64,000 nucleotides of DNA. Origin: Thuidium tamariscinum (taxonomy: Eukaryota; Streptophyta; Bryopsida; Hypnales; Thuidiaceae). Positions 24,851 to 38,329 of the stretch are shown here, piece after piece (within the stretch, counting starts at the first letter, position 1; every line of letters starts with the position of its first letter). The stretch covers positions 8,005,001-8,069,000 of the forward strand of contig OX344754.2 in NCBI GenBank assembly GCA_947034885.2, given 5' to 3'. Made by a program: the position numbers and the translations under genes. The notes below the pieces were generated by a model. The model searched no databases. It was not told the DNA's origin and saw only the letters and a program-made list of their open reading frames with translations.

Positions 24851-26240
24851 AAGTTGCATCTCAGTCATTTCTGAGACATTTGTGGTCGTGGAAGAATCAT
24901 ATTCCAGTGATACTTGAGTTTCAATGGCGTTGTATACAGTTACAAGAGTAGCTGAAGAAGTCATGCTTCAGTGACTTCAGTGGCCGCTAAGTCACTATGT
25001 ACACAACTGGGTGAAGCATGCCACTTTAGGCTTTGAACTACCATTTCGGCAGTTCTAATCTATCACTCCAGCGTGACTCATTACTACCACATTCATTCAA
25101 ACTATCCCACCTGAATCCACCAGTCTAATGAATACACCCACCAAGTGCTAAGCATTCACATGGCATGATCAAGAAATATGAATAGGCGTTAATGCAACAC
25201 AACGATCACAAGATGCCAAAAACTTCAGAGACTCCAGAAAATCATACAACCAAGCCCCAAAGAGCAGATTGGAAACATAGATTCAGAACTTGCAACTTAT
25301 ATTGCACTTAGAAAAAATACTGAAAGTGGCACTTCAGATGGAAAATGCCATGGGCGCAATTGAACCTGGCTATTTATAATAGCATTGTTATCAGAGGACC
25401 GTTCCACAAATGCCACAAGACTCTACGCCCTCCAAAATACCAAATTCAGCACTGCCACTTTACACTGTAATCTTCAGATACTTCTGATTCCAAATTGTAC
25501 TGGTACCCTTCACATCTCCGACCTTCTCCTGATCATCTGACTTGTTTGGAAACATGAGCACCACCTCCGGGTGAAAAATCTCCTTAACATCAACCTTGAA
25601 CCATGCCTCCGGAATTTCACCACAATGAAACCTGTGCTTCCCTGGGATACCACTAATCTTCCCTACTGCCACTCTTTGCCTTGTTGCCCGCGGGTTGATG
25701 AGGAAAACTTCGTCTCCGATCCGATACTACAAGGAGGGACACAAATTACTTTAAGGACAACGACGTAGAAATTAGTACCTATGCAAGACATTCTTACTGC
25801 TTTACGACTTGTAGATGACTGGAACCTAAGTGTCATGTAACACAAATTTCACTTGTAAATGACTTCTACGCTTTCAGTAACTACTATTTCACTTAAGCGA
25901 GATAATACAAGGACAACTGCGCCACAATTAACAAGTCGCAAGAAGTTAACAAGGCTATTGAATTTGATACACTGACTGCTCGAAAGGTACCACATGCTAC
26001 AAGAATTATTATACTACTGTGGATGCCTGTGGTGCAACAACAAGGGAAAATACTCAAAATTGATCGTACATCATGAGGGTCTGAAAAACCTAAGTTCTCT
26101 ATGACTACGCTACATTAATGTTCGTGACTTGCTAAAGGTTTGACTAACTCATATTTAACTCTCTCTTCACTAGAACCTAACTACAATATGACTACGCTAT
26201 AACTAGTACGTCACTCGGTGAAGGTTTTATTGACTCCTAT

Positions 26241-29200
26241 TTGACTCTCTCTTCACTGAAACTTAACTACACTATGACTTTGTCTACAGAAAGAAGGCAA
26301 GGCGTATTTGGTTGCGAGGTTACTGAACGCACCTGCTTCGTGGATGGTGCGGAAGCTTTTTTGGGAGGTGTGGATGCATTCCTTGTCTTTGCCTCCCGCT
26401 TCTGGCCCTTGATCTACAGACACATTAACACATAGTCAGATAGGATGACCTACAGAAGGTGAGGGGACACCTTCACGTGTGCAACCAAGTGGTTTGGTAG
26501 TCCCCTCACCTTCCACAATGTCTAGGAACTCATAAGCATGTCCGAGTCGGCGTCTTTCCAACATTTGTGACGTGGATTCGTTCACTATTTGAGGAAATTT
26601 GGACCGAAAGGCACCAACATCCGGGCATTGGTGGAAAGCCTCCAAAAGTAGCCACATGTATCTTTTCAAGTACTCCCTGTCATCTGCCAATGTACACATT
26701 CACTTCACGTAGAAAGGGGTACTGATAATGATATTAGGATCTGGATTGCACTCCACCCTACTTGCCTTACTATTTATTATAATAGTATTGGCTGCACAAA
26801 AAAAGGGCCAAGTCGCATAAACCAATTCTAACTGCTTGCCCCGCTCTGCTGAACTACCATCTCCCACGTTAGCACTTCCGAAGTGTTCACCTGACCATGT
26901 AAATAAGGGTTTGGGTTTAACACCCTTCAAGACCTCCAAAACTGTAGGCAATACGTCACCTAAGTGTTCACCACTACCGCTGCTCTAGAACCCAACCGAA
27001 AAACTATCAAAGCAACGGCTAAGGAAAGATTTGAGCCAAGGACGGAATACTATTCTTCTGGATGCAGTGCAAGTGCTACTACGGATCCGAGAGTTCGGAT
27101 TTACCTCACAGAGCATGCTGCTATCTAATAAGGTCCCATGCACATTGAAGATTACTAACTTCGGATGGAAACATGCATGCAATCCATTGAAGAGCAAGCA
27201 ATCACTGGAAGGTCTCACCTCACGCGGCGTATTTTGGCAAACGCCAGGTGGGGGAGGTACCTTCTACGGTGACTTTGGCGGTTTCTTGCTCTTCTTTGGC
27301 GAGGCTTCCTGTATGACTGGTACTACCACTGCAGGCTGCACGTCTACACACTCTTGAAGTGGGGCCTCCACATCGGCACCTGCTAGTCCGTCTCCATCCG
27401 CGGTCTCCTCGTGGCTACCTTCGCCATCACTACTTAGGGGTGAAGCACCACCACTGCTTGGCGTCCTTTGGCCTTCTTCTTCTCCCACTCCATCTTCATC
27501 CACCGCGTTCTCCTGTACGGTGACCGTCTTGGCCTCAGCGATAGTGGTCTCCGCTTGTTTAGGGTCATCTTGCGTCTTTGTTTCTTCTGTAGGCGCTGCA
27601 ACAACTTCGGAAGGCGCGTTGCTTTCACCACCTTGCACCTCCACTCTACACTCCTGCGCCACCTCGATCTGGGACTCTGTTCCAACCTGCGGTTTAGAAG
27701 GATTAGTCACACTCGACTCGAGGAAGGTCGGTGCAATCCCAATAGGCCCTTCCCGCTCCTTCACAGTGGGCGCTGGAGTGGCTTGGACAATCTCCATGGG
27801 TTGCACGTCAGAATCTGAAGAACATACAGTAAAGTCCGGCGACTTCACTACTAGTCGGGCATCCCGCTTCTTAACTGCTCCAGCAGCAGAAGCTTTTCTC
27901 ACTTTTGGAGGTGGGCATTTAGCCCCTTCCCTGGCGATGTTTTTGGACTTTGCCTTCGGCATCAACTCAGTACTGCGAGCAAGGGGCAAGTCTCCTAATT
28001 TGCGATTCTCCAACGCTGATTGCCCTATGGAGGGGCTGCCTTCATCGCGTTGCTTTGATTTGCCCAATAAGGTAGAGCACATGGAGCGCAAATCTTCTAA
28101 TGCCGCGGCTTGGGCTCTTGAGTTGTCCAGAAACTGGCTGAACTTCATATCAACGTCCTCCTTCCAGGACTGCATAACTGCCCATGGAGAATGTGCGTCC
28201 CCCGACCCTACCATCTAGTCTCAGACAAACATACCAGAGAGTAAAATCAGTCGTGAAGGAGTTCAAAAAATATCATAAAAGACAACTGCTACACACCTGC
28301 TTTACCTGCTACATAACAGACAAATGGTACACACAGACTCTATAGTGACACTCCTATTGTTAGGGGAAGACGCCTACTGTATATACTGTATGTGACTAAA
28401 ACTCGACTAAAATTTGACTACATTATGTCTAACATTCAACTTCATCACGACTATAACTTCGTGAAGCAATACTCAATCGTGACTGTATGACGACTCAACT
28501 TTCACTAAACTGTACTGAATCTTGACTACAACGTCACTAAAATTGAACATACCGCGACTATAGCTTTATTGCACTAAAACTCATCCAAGCCCCCCCCGGA
28601 TAAATTACAGCTACAGAACAAGCCAGAATCTAATCAATACTGGAAGAAGCTAACATCTTTAAATTGAAGTTGCCCTTGGCTTATGCAACGCCAGTTCTGA
28701 GCTTCTCTCCTAAACAACTGCATACTTGAACGCCCTCTAGTGTTTCACAACCTACTAACAATGCACATGCAACAATACTTGGAATATAGTATTCCCTCAT
28801 TCCCATTCAGCTATCTAATATTCCCTGGAAAATGGAAGCTTGTACTTCAGCATGGAAGGTAATCAAACATGGAAGAAAGAGAGGACACTGGAATACATTC
28901 AGTAAGTGAGGTGGGCGGGGTAAACACGAAAAAATAGGCATCCGAAGCGCAAGACAATGGGAGAAACTTTGAAAGACTTTATAGTGACTCCCCCGTTTTG
29001 AATTTAAGACACCTACTCTATACACATGTGACTAAGCCTCGACTACAATTTGACTAAATTATGTCTAACATTCAACTTCATCACGACTATAACTTCGCGA
29101 AGCAATACTGAAGAATGACTATATGACGACTCAACTTTCACTAAACTGTACTCAATCTTGACTACAGCATCACTAAAATTTAACATACCGCGACTATGGC

Positions 29201-31120
29201 TTTATTGCACTAAAACTCATCCAAGCCCCCCCCGGATAAATTACAGCTACAGAAAAAGCCAACATCTAATCAATTTTGGAAAAAGCTAACATCTTTAGAA
29301 TGAAGGTGCCCTTGGCCTATGCAACGGGAGTTCTGAGCTTCTCTCCTAAACCTACTAACAACGCACATGCAACAATACTTGGAACATGTTCTAATGTACA
29401 AGAATACTATGAAGACCACTGTCAGTTCTTCTGTGGACCTCAGCCAACAAAGAGTTCACCACAGCAATTCCACGAAGACAACACTAAACCAGGTTTAAAA
29501 TCAGACTTACAGTGCCTTGGAATTCAGAACCTCCGCTTCCACGCCTGGCTTCTGCAAGTTCTGTCAAACCGGCACTTATTTCTCCACCCTACAGATGTCC
29601 AAAAACAAAGCAATGTGCAATTACTTGGCACGATATGACAACTTCCCACAAGAATGTGCATGCTGCTAGATAGGGGAGATAGTCCAAAAACAAACTCAGC
29701 AATGAATGAGGAGTACATGTGGCAAAACCAACACTTACCAGTACACCTTTCTTCCCTGCCTTTCCTCTCCTCCCCACAAGCGTGTAGTTCTTCACGTTCT
29801 TCCGTGCCTTGGCCATTTTTTGTGCCTTCAACTTCTGCGCATTGGTATTCCAATAGTCCTTCAATCGATCCCACTCTGGTTTGTCAATGTGAAGGGGAGC
29901 TTTGTCAATGCCCTTCAGGTAACGGTTTTTCAAGCGAGATCTCTCGGACTTCATATACCTCATCACTGAAGTTCGGAATCCTAACATGCTTAATGGATGC
30001 CCGAGGTACTCAAACTCATTGTCAAGGGCAGCTCTCAGTTTCTTCACCGTATGTGGTTGGTGCTTCTTCCAAGACACAACACTCATGTCCAAGCATTTGG
30101 GAACCAAATCCCGAAGCGCTTCGTCCCACGCATTTTTACCTTCATAGCTAGCGTCCACCTCCCCACCCTCCATGACATAGACGCGATTTGGCTTAGTCCC
30201 TGTTGTAGCACGTTGACGACTAACTAAGTCGTACTCATTTTTTCTCTTCCGCCGAGAGAAACGGTCTTCAGTGTCATCAGATCCGTGAACTCTTGAGTGC
30301 AAGAGCGGGGCAAAAGTTTGGACAGGCCATGCACCACCCAAAGATGGTGGAGCATTCACTGTCCAAGGCCCTGGCGGGGGTTGAGACTGATTGGAGACGT
30401 AGTGACCTGGGATCCACTGGAGTGCAGGTTGCCCATACGCGCCATCAACTGGTTGAGGGGGCAAATTGGGTGCAGCCTTTGCTGGTGCTTCCTCGAGCAT
30501 GTGAGTCTTAGTACGCTTTGTCCTGCAGTCAACGAGAGGTTCTTCCATCTCGAGAGAGACCTCCTCCTCTGACGAATCAAAGACAATGTTCTCGTAGTCT
30601 GCACATGTGTGAGTGTTACACGCTACGAATTAGCCAATGCATTGATGTTTAGGGTTGCTAATGATGCTATGCACAGCTTCTCGAATGTAAATGAAAAACA
30701 ATTGCAATGCGGGGGTTTGACCCCTGAACCCTAACCCCAACTCCAAATCAAATAAGCGTGATGCCAATTACCTGTGGCAGGTGCCTCCGAGGTGGATTGA
30801 CGCGCAACATGGTTACAAGCAATTGCGAGATTCATCATACCTGTGGCGATGGCCTCGTCATCGGACTTGGTCGCCTGTGATGAAGAATCGCATCCACTAC
30901 CTATGGCGTGCTTGTCTCCACCCTTTTCTCCACGGCCCTCCTTTCCTTGCACCTTGCTCGCCGTTCGTCCTCGAAGGCCTCGCCTTGTACTCCTACGCAA
31001 TGGACTAGTGTCCTTCTTCACGACATCGGGAGACTTTGCGGGGTTTTCCGGCGCATTTTGTTTGTCTCTACGCCGCCACACTCTAGTAAGCCTAAAACCC
31101 TGAACCCTCGCACAAACAAT
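26241..31120 (-). CDS. TNPA-like (Ptta/En/Spm plant transposase) gene of the CACTA element
   Basis: Multi-exon minus-strand gene. First exon near 31.1-30.84 kb: basic, ending DEAIAT at a donor. Second exon from ~30598 to 29723: acidic start (VFDSSEEEVSLEMEEP), proline-rich middle, then the conserved part KKLRAALDNEFEYLGHPLSM, YMKSERSRLKNRYL, EWDRLKDYWNTNAQKLK and VKNYTLVGRRGKAGKKG, which fits the plant transposase (Ptta/En/Spm) family; donor GTAAGT follows. A further exon at 28214-27264 is alanine/glutamate/proline-rich with a basic KKSKKPPKSP end. The last pieces (26951-26436) contain YLKRYMWLLLEAFHQCPD. It probably binds the subterminal repeats, as TNPA does in En/Spm. Exact splice joins after 29723 are not resolved. 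Confidence 0.6.
28375..29332. repeat. ~320-bp direct duplication inside the CACTA element
   Basis: 28375-28693 and 29020-29332 are near copies, both containing CTAACATTCAACTTCATCAC, a run of C (CCAAGCCCCCCCCGG) and GATAAATTACAGCTACAGAA. They lie in non-coding parts of the TNPA-like gene and have diverged little. Confidence 0.8.
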
Positions 31121-34100
31121 AAGAAGACGGAGTGATGGCAGACTATAAATCAACACCGAAACCGCAAAAGCATCGGCGGAAGGAACTTGTATCGGCAGCA
31201 GGAAAAAGAACATGGCATAGGGTTTTTGAAGCGAAGGGGACCAAGTGCTTGCATACAGCCTTGCGTCCTACGTGGCTATTGGTAATGATGCTTGAGCTAA
31301 TTTACCACTTCCACATGACTGGAAATTGACTTGTAGACGACTCAAGAATGACTCCAAAAGAGTCGTGCAGAAGATTTCAGACATTTTATATGACTAAAAT
31401 GAAACTAAGTCACGACTACAGAAGAGTGCAACAGCGCAAAATGCATATGGCGCTGCTTTCCACAAGGAAAACCCTAGGAAAGCGCCGCCATTATACTTGG
31501 GGATCTGTGCCACAGTTCTTACAGTTCTGCAATGGTTAAGCAGGCACGCGCTCCCAAGTCACACGACTCCAATATAGTGACTACTGCTTGCTAGTACTGG
31601 GACCACTCGCTACAACTGCACGCAAAGCTATGACTTGTTGGAAGGACTTGTGACGCCCTCACTGGAGCACCTAAGCTGCAATCGCGTGAAGTTTCCATCG
31701 TGATTGTGTAGACCAACTTACAGAGCCGCTCACGCAGCCAACGGTAGCTGGAACCTCTTCTGCACTTCGGCGACGTTCCGATCCCTTGCGAGTTCATATT
31801 CCCCTTTCTCCGGTGGCGGACTGTCCGGAGCCTCCTCCATTGTGCTTGGTAAGTGCACTCTCCTCCTAAGAAATCTTGCACTCTCTTAATGGCTACAGCA
31901 CAGATGTAGAATTGGTACTCCTCAAACCAGGGCGCCGGTCATGTAAGAGAGCGACTACGTCGGCAAATGTCGCATGCAGATGAGTTGCGGCAGCACCCCT
32001 CGAGCGCTCTCTCCGCGTGGAGTGATTTCCCTCCTACTCTGAAATGCAAATGAAGCTTGCAGGTTTGGAAGATGGTGGAGTCAAGGCATATGGAGCACTT
32101 TCTTTGCATGATGAGGGACTCTCAAGTTGGCGGCTAGCATTTAATTCCTAGATTTCGTAATTACTGTCATACATTGCAATGAGTAGACAACTTGTGGTGG
32201 GCGAAATCTTTCCTTCATGAGTGCAAATCAAGAAGCCCAAGTGATTGTAAAGATTTGAGTATAGTGCGTAGTAATTACCCTACCAACCTTGAATCCTTTT
32301 TTTTAAGTCTGAAATTCAATTCCCATGCATGCAATACTGTGTGGCATGAAACCAGAGCCTGTTTTCGGCCGATGCCAATGACATCTGTACTTGTAGTGAT
32401 GTCCAAGTTGGGAGTTGTTTTTAATGACTAAAAAGTGACTAGTACTAGTCACTTTGTAGTTACAGTATCTACAGAATGACTTGAAAATAACTTCTAGGCT
32501 GAACTTACGAAATGAACGGCCACTTCAGCGGCTATAGTCATATTAAAACCTAGTTTCGATATAAATTCTTTCAAAGACATGTTTTGCTAGAGACTTAGAA
32601 TTTCCTACATCTCAACAGTTGCATTCTGTAGTGAACTGAAGACCTCGTTGAAAAATGGCTTTCATTTCCAATATTTTTTACACGCATTGTTCTACAAGCA
32701 CATGTGTGAGTGTTACAGTTTCCCTACCCTAAACCTGGGAACTCAATGCTGAACATATTTGCATAATGTGCTCAAGTTAATCTACAAGTGGTACGTGTTC
32801 TTCTTGAGGTGCATGGCCAATATATACAAGTAGACTTGCTGATGATGGGAAGTGCAAGGCATAGAAGGCATGTCACGTTATGTTTATAGTCTTCTAGCAC
32901 ATCATCATTACATTTCCTATTTTTTTTGGCATTCACAAGGTAGGTTCTTTCATTACATTTCCTATTTTGGGGGGCATTCACAGGTGAGGCTCATTCATTA
33001 CATTTCCTATTTTATTTGGCATTTACAGGTGGTGCTCTTTCATTACATTTCCTATTTTTTTTGGCGTTTGGGGACGACAGGTTCTTCCACTGCATTTCCT
33101 ATTTTTTTGGGTCTTTGGGGTGGGGAGTTTCTTCCATTACATTTCCTATTTTTTTTGGCGTTGAATAACAATTCAGATTTCAGAAGCCACATTCCTGGAA
33201 AGGGAATTATTAGATTCATTCAGTGTCCCACTCCATACTAGTTTGAGGCATGTGCTTAGTTCATTCTCTGCCATTTTTTTCATGACTTTGATTTTGAAGA
33301 GCACATCCAACAGAGATTCGTTTCATTAATGTTCCGGAGATGGGTTTCTACTAAGCAGGTTAGGAAGGATCTCTCATTATTCATTTCATTCCCACTGTTA
33401 TAAACAATAGTGAATGCATGTATTGTTCATAGTAACAGTAACTTGAAATTGACTGGAACATGACTTTCTTGAAGTCATGCTTGCTTAATAAATGACTCAT
33501 GAATGACTTATTTCAAGTCACGTCTGTTGAATAAATGACTCAAAAATAACTTGAATGAAGTCATTTCGGACAAGTGAATTACTGCAAAATGACTTCTCTG
33601 AAGTCATGTGTGGTATATGAAAGAGTATTGCAGTCATTGAAGTATAGTCATGCCCCTTCCTCCTTTTGGGGGGTTTGGGCTCTTGTTCGGACATTTAGTC
33701 TTTGACATTCTAAGATGAAGACATAACTTTGTGTCAAATGTAACGAATACGGTCATATGCAAGTGTAGGATTCATTTTATTCATTGCCCTTTTAGCTTTG
33801 TCATGTCACAAGTATTCACCTACCAAGTTCTTCCGTTCCTGTTGTAGATGAATACTGTATTTGGACAATTTGAATTCCGTATCTGATTAAGAAAGTGGAC
33901 CCTTATCATTGAAAAGAAGGTAAGTGTGCATCTCATCGTGTGGAAGAGTCTGGATTAATTTGTATTCAGTACATGGCCAACAGATGCGGTGCGTAGTGCA
34001 TTAGTTTTCCCCTTTTCCGTGAGGTTGAAATGCATTGCTTTCACTGACGATAATGTACCTGTTCTCTGTCGATTGCACAGACATAGAAACCGGCGAACCC

Positions 34101-34293
34101 CCTGCAATAAAATTGGCCATCACTCTGCTGAAAGGAGAACACAATGCTCAAAAAACTAGAAGGTGTCCTCAAAGTCTCTACTTCAGTTTGCGTTGAGGTA
34201 TTCTACATTTCCACGAGCCTGCTGAATAGGTTCTTTCATGTATAGGGAAACATTTACTACTGCCTAGAACGATACAAAGTATTCCATTTCCCA
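31121..34293. other. Region between the divergent CACTA genes
   Basis: It holds scattered CACTA-type GTCATT motifs, a minisatellite at 32905-33165 and no open frame I would call a gene. Probably promoter and leader introns of the two gene sets. Confidence 0.5.
32905..33165 (+). repeat. Minisatellite, ~50-bp unit, about six copies
   Basis: Each unit contains ATTACATTTCCTATTTTTTT followed by a GG-rich stretch (GGCATTCACAGGT or GGCGTTTGGGG). Units vary in the second half. Only in the CACTA element. Confidence 0.85.
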
Positions 34294-34909
34294 ATGCCAA
34301 AGCAAAGACGCCTAAGAACTGCACCACTAGTTCCTCGTAAGAGGCATAGAATGTTGTCCCCAGATTTTGACGAACAGGTAGATCAACCTCACATAGTACA
34401 GCCTCTGCTGATTTGTAGTTCAAACCAGATGCCAAGTGCATTGCTGCAGAGTCCGAAATCAGGGGATGAACGAAAAGATACATGTGTCGCACTAGTGCCC
34501 CTGCACTGCACGAAACCACATGTGTTGCCTAATAGTTCTCTTTCCATGAATCCAAACCTAGAAGAACGCTTTGAAGCTTGGCTAGCATTGGCATTAGGAC
34601 ATACTTCTTCACTAGTCGAAGTTGAGTGTAATGCAGCCATGGACCCATCAATCATAACGGCTCCCATCACTAGTAGAAATCTGCGTTTGCCTCAACAAAA
34701 TCTACTTGACATGTTTATTGAGGCAAACGCAAAAACTGCGTTTTCTATGTTTTTCAACGCAGTTTTTGCGTTTGCCTCAACAAACACGTCAAGTAGATTT
34801 TGTTGAGGCAAACGCAAATTTCTACTAGTGCATGGTTGTATCGGCTAGTAGTGCACCTTTGCCCAATAACTCAGCAGGGTCCTGTACCTCCAGTCTACAT
34901 AAGATCTGA
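34294..34909 (+). CDS. Small unknown CACTA protein, interrupted by a MITE
   Basis: The frame starts MPKQRRLRTAPLVPRKRHRM and continues SPDFDEQVDQPHIVQPLL to DPSIITAP, where the MITE at 34668-34830 enters. With the MITE and one CAT removed it continues MVVSASSAPLPNNSAGSC and stops at 34907-34909, about 150 residues. The frame being kept open on both sides of the MITE argues that it was coding. Basic N-terminus; no domain recognised. It may be an upstream exon of the TNP2 gene, since it lies 0.6 kb before it on the same strand. Confidence 0.5.
34668..34830. mobile_element. Palindromic CACTA-type MITE
   Basis: 163 bp, ends CACTAGTAGAAAT and ATTTCTACTAGTG, 3-bp duplication CAT on both sides. The two halves are near-perfect inverted copies built of TGCGTTTGCCTCAACA modules, so its transcript would fold into one long hairpin. 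Confidence 0.92.
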
Positions 34910-35515
34910 GGATGAACAACACCATCATTGATGGGAACATAGATCTCAGTATTTGTTCTGAAGCCGCGTTGTTATTGTGATGAGAGGTTCTTTAAAGTGT
35001 ATTTGTGATCAATAAATGAGTAATTCCGGTTTATAATGGTGTATTTGTACTCCTAATATGTACAGTACTTGTATGTTCATATATCTTGTTGTAGCAATTA
35101 TAGTTTCATACCCCAATCTGAGGATTGGCATTCCCAATTTTCAATACCCAGGGACCCTAAATGTCCTACAAGTTTCAAAATCACGTACAAGGTTTGCGGT
35201 CACTTTGAGTGGTCAGAAGTTTCCATTGTGAATTCAGTCATTTACCCGTGGAGTGTGATGATGATACAGTCATTCAGAAGTCATTCAGAAGTGGCATAAG
35301 TCATTCTCAAGTGGACTTGAAGTAGCGGGAGTCATTTATGAGTCACCTATTTCTTCACTCAGTGATTACGACGAAGGCTTCTTCACATTACGTCCTCGCC
35401 TCTTTGTGGTCGTGGAACACGTTTCGAAGAATTAGTAATCTCGGAAGAGATGATCCCGGCCAGACTACCCCTCTCAGATGCTTAGAGGCAACGACTCCGA
35501 GATGACCGGCTCTGG

Positions 35516-38329
35516 ATGAGAGAGTTGCAGAGGGCCACTGAGCTGAATGTCAGAAAAATACATTGCCCATGCATCCATTGTCGTGGCCGTAAGAAGTTGT
35601 TACTACGCAACGTTCGGGAGCACCTAATACGCTTTGGGAGACATCCAGATTGTAGGATGTGGAGAGGTCCAGGTGCACGGGACTCATCTGATGAAGAATG
35701 GGAGCAACAATTCTGGGGACCGAGGGAAGAAGAACCACGAGATGTGGACGCCACAGTTGACGTTCGTGGTATGGTCAACCAAGCATTGCAACCAGAGGCA
35801 GCTCCTACAGATTCAACGGAGACTGCGGAGCGAGTCCAGGAAGAAGTGCGAGACGCTTTTGGCTTGGCAGATTCTATCCATGAAGAGTTCATGGAAGTAG
35901 TTTCGGGCGACGCTGCAGAGGAGGTTGAATGTCGTGATGAGGTGCATCCTGTTGATATGGACACAAGCAGTGACCAACGTGACCCCAGTTTCGATGCCCG
36001 TGTATTGGAGGAGTCACTGGGCCATCTGTACGATGGTGCCCGAAGCAGCAAGCTTGCAGCGACGGTGCTATTGATGAACTTGTGCACTGTGCACGGCGTT
36101 AGCAATAATTGCGCAAACGAACTCTTCAGTATATTGCATTCCCATCTTCTACCAGAAAACAATACTTTGCCGAGAACCTACCACGCCGCAAAATCCCTTA
36201 CTAACAAGTTGGGGTTGACATATAAGACCATCCATGCATGTGAACACGGGTGTGTCCTCTTCCGTGGACCCCATGAGAATGCCCTACGCTGCCCTAAGTG
36301 TGGTGGTCGAAGATATAGAGATGAGGAGCGGAAGTGTTTCCCACTGAAGGTGCTTCGTCATTTTCCAATCATTCCACGACTCCAGAGGATGTTCATGAGT
36401 CCTAGTATCTCTAAGTTGATGGTATGGCATTCACAGAACCGGAGCGACCGTGAGGGTGGGGATGGACTAGTCCGCCATCCATGCGACTCCAAAGCATGGC
36501 ACCATTTTGAGGAGAACGTGGATCCTTCTTTTGCGGGAGATGCCCGCAATGTCCATTTTGCCCTTGCCGCAGATGGAGTGAATCCTTACAAGCAAAACCG
36601 AACCTCATGGTCGACGTGGCCGGTAGTATTGTTGAATTACAACTTACTGCCATGGTTGAGCACAAAGAAGTTTTTCATCATGTTGGCTCTCTTGATTCCA
36701 GGCAGAGAATCTGTGACATCGGATGTATTTGACGTGTACTTGGAGCCACTCGTGGAGGAGTTGTTGGAGTTATGGGATGGTGTTCCAGCATATGATGTAT
36801 CAAAAGATGTAGGCTCCAAGGCTTTCCAATTGAGGGCCATGTTGTTGTGGACTATCCACGACTTTCCCGGTTATGGCACTGTAGGAGGTTTCTCCCATCA
36901 AGGGTACGCGGCATGTCCATGGTGTGGTGAGGACTTAGGTGCTGATCATTCTACGGAGTTGGGTAAGCAAACTTACGGTGGAACTCGACGTTGGCTCCCT
37001 GAAGATCATCCCTACAGGTCAGAAGAGATGAAGGACCACTTCGACGGTCAAATTGAAAATCACCCAAAACCACGTTCAGTAACGGTGGAGGACCAAATAC
37101 GGCATGCTCTAGAGTGCCAGGCATGGAAGGCAGCTGGTCATAGAGATGGAGCTATAGGGGACCCTTCCAAAATATACGACCTAAAACGTCTGAGCATTCT
37201 ATTTCGCTTGCCATATTGGAAGGTGAGTGTGACTGTTCTCTATCATAGTTATAAAAAATGACTTAGACATGACTGTAAGGTGACTTTGGAGCCAGCGGAC
37301 AGTGTCCTTGAAGTCATAATGTAGTATCCGTTATTTTGAAGTCATAAACTATGACATCCTAGTGACTATTGTATGACTTCTTTTACTGTATGATATACTC
37401 ACTCTACATGTCTGTACCATCAGCTCCTCCTTATTCGCTACACACTGGACCTGATGCACTGTGAACTAAACCTAGCCAAGAACTTTATGAAGACCATAAC
37501 AGGGAAGAAGGACACTGTGAAAGTCAGAAGAGATTTGCAGCGACGGAATGTGAGGCCGCATTTGTGGTTGACCCCGCATCCACGCAGAGCAGGGAAGATG
37601 GTCAAGCCTTGTGCATCATATGTGCTGGCGGATGACGAGTTTGAGATATTTGCCAAGTGCATCGAGTCATTAAAAAACTCCAGTGGATATTCATCTGATC
37701 TTGGCAAGTGCATCCGGAAGAAGAACTTTGGAGGCTTGAAGTCCCATGATTATCATGTGCTAATGCAACAAGTGATGCCACTAGCTCTCCGTGGGCTGAT
37801 GCAACCCGATCCACGCATAGCTATCATGAAAATGTGCAAGGTCTTTCGCCGCTTGTGCACCAAGGTGTACAATCCCGTAGACTTTGCCTCACTTGAAGCA
37901 GATGTTGCTGAAAGTATGGCATTGCTAGAGATTGAATTTCCACCATCTTTTTTTGATATTATGACTCATCTTCCCTACCATCTTGCAAAGGAGCTTGATT
38001 TGTGTGGACCGGTTAGCGCTAGGTGGATGTATCCAGTGGAGCGCTATATGAAGGTATTGAAGGGTCATGTCCGCAGTCCGCAACATGGCACAACCAGAGG
38101 CTTGTATGGCAGAGGGCTATTTGAAGGATGAGTGTATTGGATTTATTACAGAGTACATACACAGATTTGAAGCCACAGAAAGACGTGTGTGGGATGAAGA
38201 TGAAGAGTACGGGGATGTTGAGGATGTTTTGCAAGGCTTCGGAAGGCCGTATGCAATGAGTCCAGAATTCAGAGACTTAGCACACCAATATGTGCTCTCG
38301 AATACATCTGCTATGCAAGACCTTGTTGC
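35516..38329 (+). pseudogene. tnp2-like: TNP2-type CACTA transposase (one frameshift)
   Basis: Catalyses excision and insertion of CACTA elements. Exon 1 (35516-37222): N-terminal transposase-associated zinc domain (HCPCIHCRGRKK, then REHLIRFGRHPDC), an acidic spacer, then the Transposase_21/TNP2 core with CEHGCVLFRGPHENALRCPKC, ALAADGVNPYKQNRTSWSTW, ALLIPGRESVTSDVFDVYLE and HQGYAACPWCGEDL; it ends at AAG then GTGAGT. Exon 2 (37424-38329, after CAG) opens LLLIRYTLDLMHCELNLAKN and contains SARWMYPVERYMKVLKGHV. A 7-bp tandem copy of GTCCGCA at ~38068 shifts the frame; the correct sequence RNMAQPEACMAEGYLKDE goes on in another frame. Donor GTAAGT at 38330. Confidence 0.88.

Noticed and set aside
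27468-28218. Plus-strand frames across the TNPA-like exon
   Set aside because: Antisense shadow of the alanine/glutamate-rich minus-strand exon; no domain.
32905-33165. Regularly spaced repeats resembling a CRISPR array
   Set aside because: Eukaryotic context, T-rich degenerate units and no unique equal-length spacers: a minisatellite.
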